From contig OX352774.1 in the NCBI GenBank assembly GCA_947095535.1, forward strand, positions 249,327,825 through 249,391,824: a DNA stretch of 64,000 bases, written 5' to 3'. Shown piece after piece: positions 62,801 to 64,000 of this stretch (the first letter of the stretch is position 1; every line of letters starts with the position of its first letter). Origin of the DNA: Poecilobothrus nobilitatus (Eukaryota > Arthropoda > Insecta > Diptera > Dolichopodidae). The notes beneath the pieces were generated by a model. The model saw nothing but the letters and a program-made list of their open reading frames with translations. It made no database searches and was not told where the DNA came from. The position numbers and the translations under genes were made by a program.

Positions 62801-64000
62801 CGATTAATGAAAAAAAAAAAAAAAACTTTATATCATTTTGAGTAAATATTCATCTGGGGCCGAATACCACAAGACAAAAAAAAAAAAAAACAAAAAACAA
62901 AAAAAAATTTATAATATAATAGAAAATAATCAAATTTTAATGAATTAATTTTTGTTTCTTGATTTTTGTTCTTTATACTTTTAGAGGTTTTTTTTTTTTG
63001 TACTTTTTCTTCAATTATCTGGTAGGTTTATATGCTACCTATACCTAAAGTATATAAATTATTATTAAATTAGTTTTGCTGATCACGTAAAATATTATAA
63101 AACTTAACGAAAGAATAAGAAAAGAACATGAATATACAACAAATTTTTAAACCCAAACTAACACGTTTTGAATAAAATAAAACGAAAAAAAAAAAAACAT
63201 GCAAAGTTTTTTTTTTTTTTTTTGTTGCTAGAGAGATGAAAGAACACCTTAAAAAGCAAATAATAAGTACAATATAACAATAAGAGACAATAATACCAAT
63301 CAAATAATTCAACAATAACGACTGTAATAAAAAATTCAAAAAACCAATCAAAAATACAAAGAAAATCACAAAAAAGGATTAAAATTAAAAAAAACAAAAA
63401 AATTAAAAATCAAAAAAGAATAAAAAAAAATAAAGTATCTATAGATAATTTGAAAAAAAATAAAAAAAAATTATTGTTATTTCAGTAAAAACAGGATAAT
63501 AAACTAAAGTATAGAATAGAATAAAGAGTATAAAGTTGTATAAAAAGAAAATAAAAAAAAAAAAAAAAGAAAAACAAAGAAAAAAAAAAAAATTAAAGAT
63601 ATTTCAATCTTACATTTGGATACGCTCGAATCAATAGCAATTAGTCACACTTAAGTGAATCAAACATTTTATTTATTTATTTATTTTTTCTTTTTTGTTT
63701 TTTTTTTTTATTTTCCAACTACTTGCTATTCTACAAATCAACCAAACATCAATCGATCCATTGATTTCTTAAACAAAATAGCATTTCTTTAACACCTTTA
63801 AAACAACAACATTAAATTTATTTGAAACCAATAGTGTTGATAGGTGGGTTCATCATCATATTCTTCTATCCGAAAATACAAACCAAACCAAAAAAAAAAA
63901 AAGAAAAAAACAAAAAAACTTGACTTGTTTGTATTTTTCTCTCACACTTTTCCGCATCTATCAATATTTTCATTCAATTGCTATTTCTTTTATACTATTC

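Larger units (their letters stand above)
23114..64000 (-). other. Large A+T-rich intron upstream of the Ig exon
   Basis: The Ig exon needs an upstream exon carrying the start codon and the beginning of the signal peptide, ending in phase 1. I found no convincing one, so this long stretch is read as intron, possibly with nested features. Stretches 24300-31100, 32100-35580, 36200-38500, 44400-47200, 50000-54500, 57500-59000 and 60000-64000 hold homopolymer tracts, TA microsatellites and nothing else I can support. The first coding exon is very short and could have been missed. Confidence 0.5.

Overview
This window is eukaryotic intron and repeat sequence from an extremely A+T-rich genome. It is crowded with poly-A/poly-T runs and TA or ATT microsatellites, and shows no compact gene order, operons, ribosome-binding sites or long open frames. 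The one confidently recognised coding segment is a 196-nt internal exon on the minus strand (22918-23113). It encodes the end of a signal peptide and the first half of an N-terminal Ig domain. The peptide (a first Ig cysteine in LKCRF, then YYWARW, then FENVAIGDIQLSSNY) looks like the insect adhesion receptors Echinoid / Friend of Echinoid. The organism is therefore most likely an insect. Transposons with GGAC arrays of the kind described in flies (mini-me / DINE-1 / Helentron-like) point to Diptera.

Layout. Bases 1-22917 are read as the intron downstream of the exon in gene sense, and 23114-64000 as the upstream intron, with the first coding exon outside the window or unrecognised. The downstream intron holds a 587-bp short inverted-repeat element (11302-11888), a CTCF-like core (about 12861), the 3' end of a dead non-LTR retrotransposon with a hexamer tail (16595-17075, minus), a pogo-like MITE (17641-18101), a possible transposase remnant (22133-22262) and a strong inverted repeat (22503-22637).

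The upstream intron holds a possible small retroposon (23229-23403) and a decayed repeat (31240-32030) whose better-preserved relative lies at 55831-57416. Further on are a foldback repeat (36041-36138), a second non-LTR retrotransposon C-terminal fossil (38604-38837), and a 2.65-kb Helentron-like element whose core is a higher-order tandem array of 307- and 259-bp units (39787-42440). A tRNA-derived SINE lies at 43895-44330. Two short segments with splice-like borders (47236-47325 and 49843-49929) could be plus-strand exons. A 590-bp foldback (59244-59833) carries a strong CTCF-consensus match at each tip, in divergent orientation.

Functionally, one gene appears to be represented by a single exon in at least 60 kb of intron, and the rest is transposon history plus possible regulatory or architectural sites carried by it. 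Coordinates of decayed repeats are approximate. Families were assigned by eye from motifs, not by database search.
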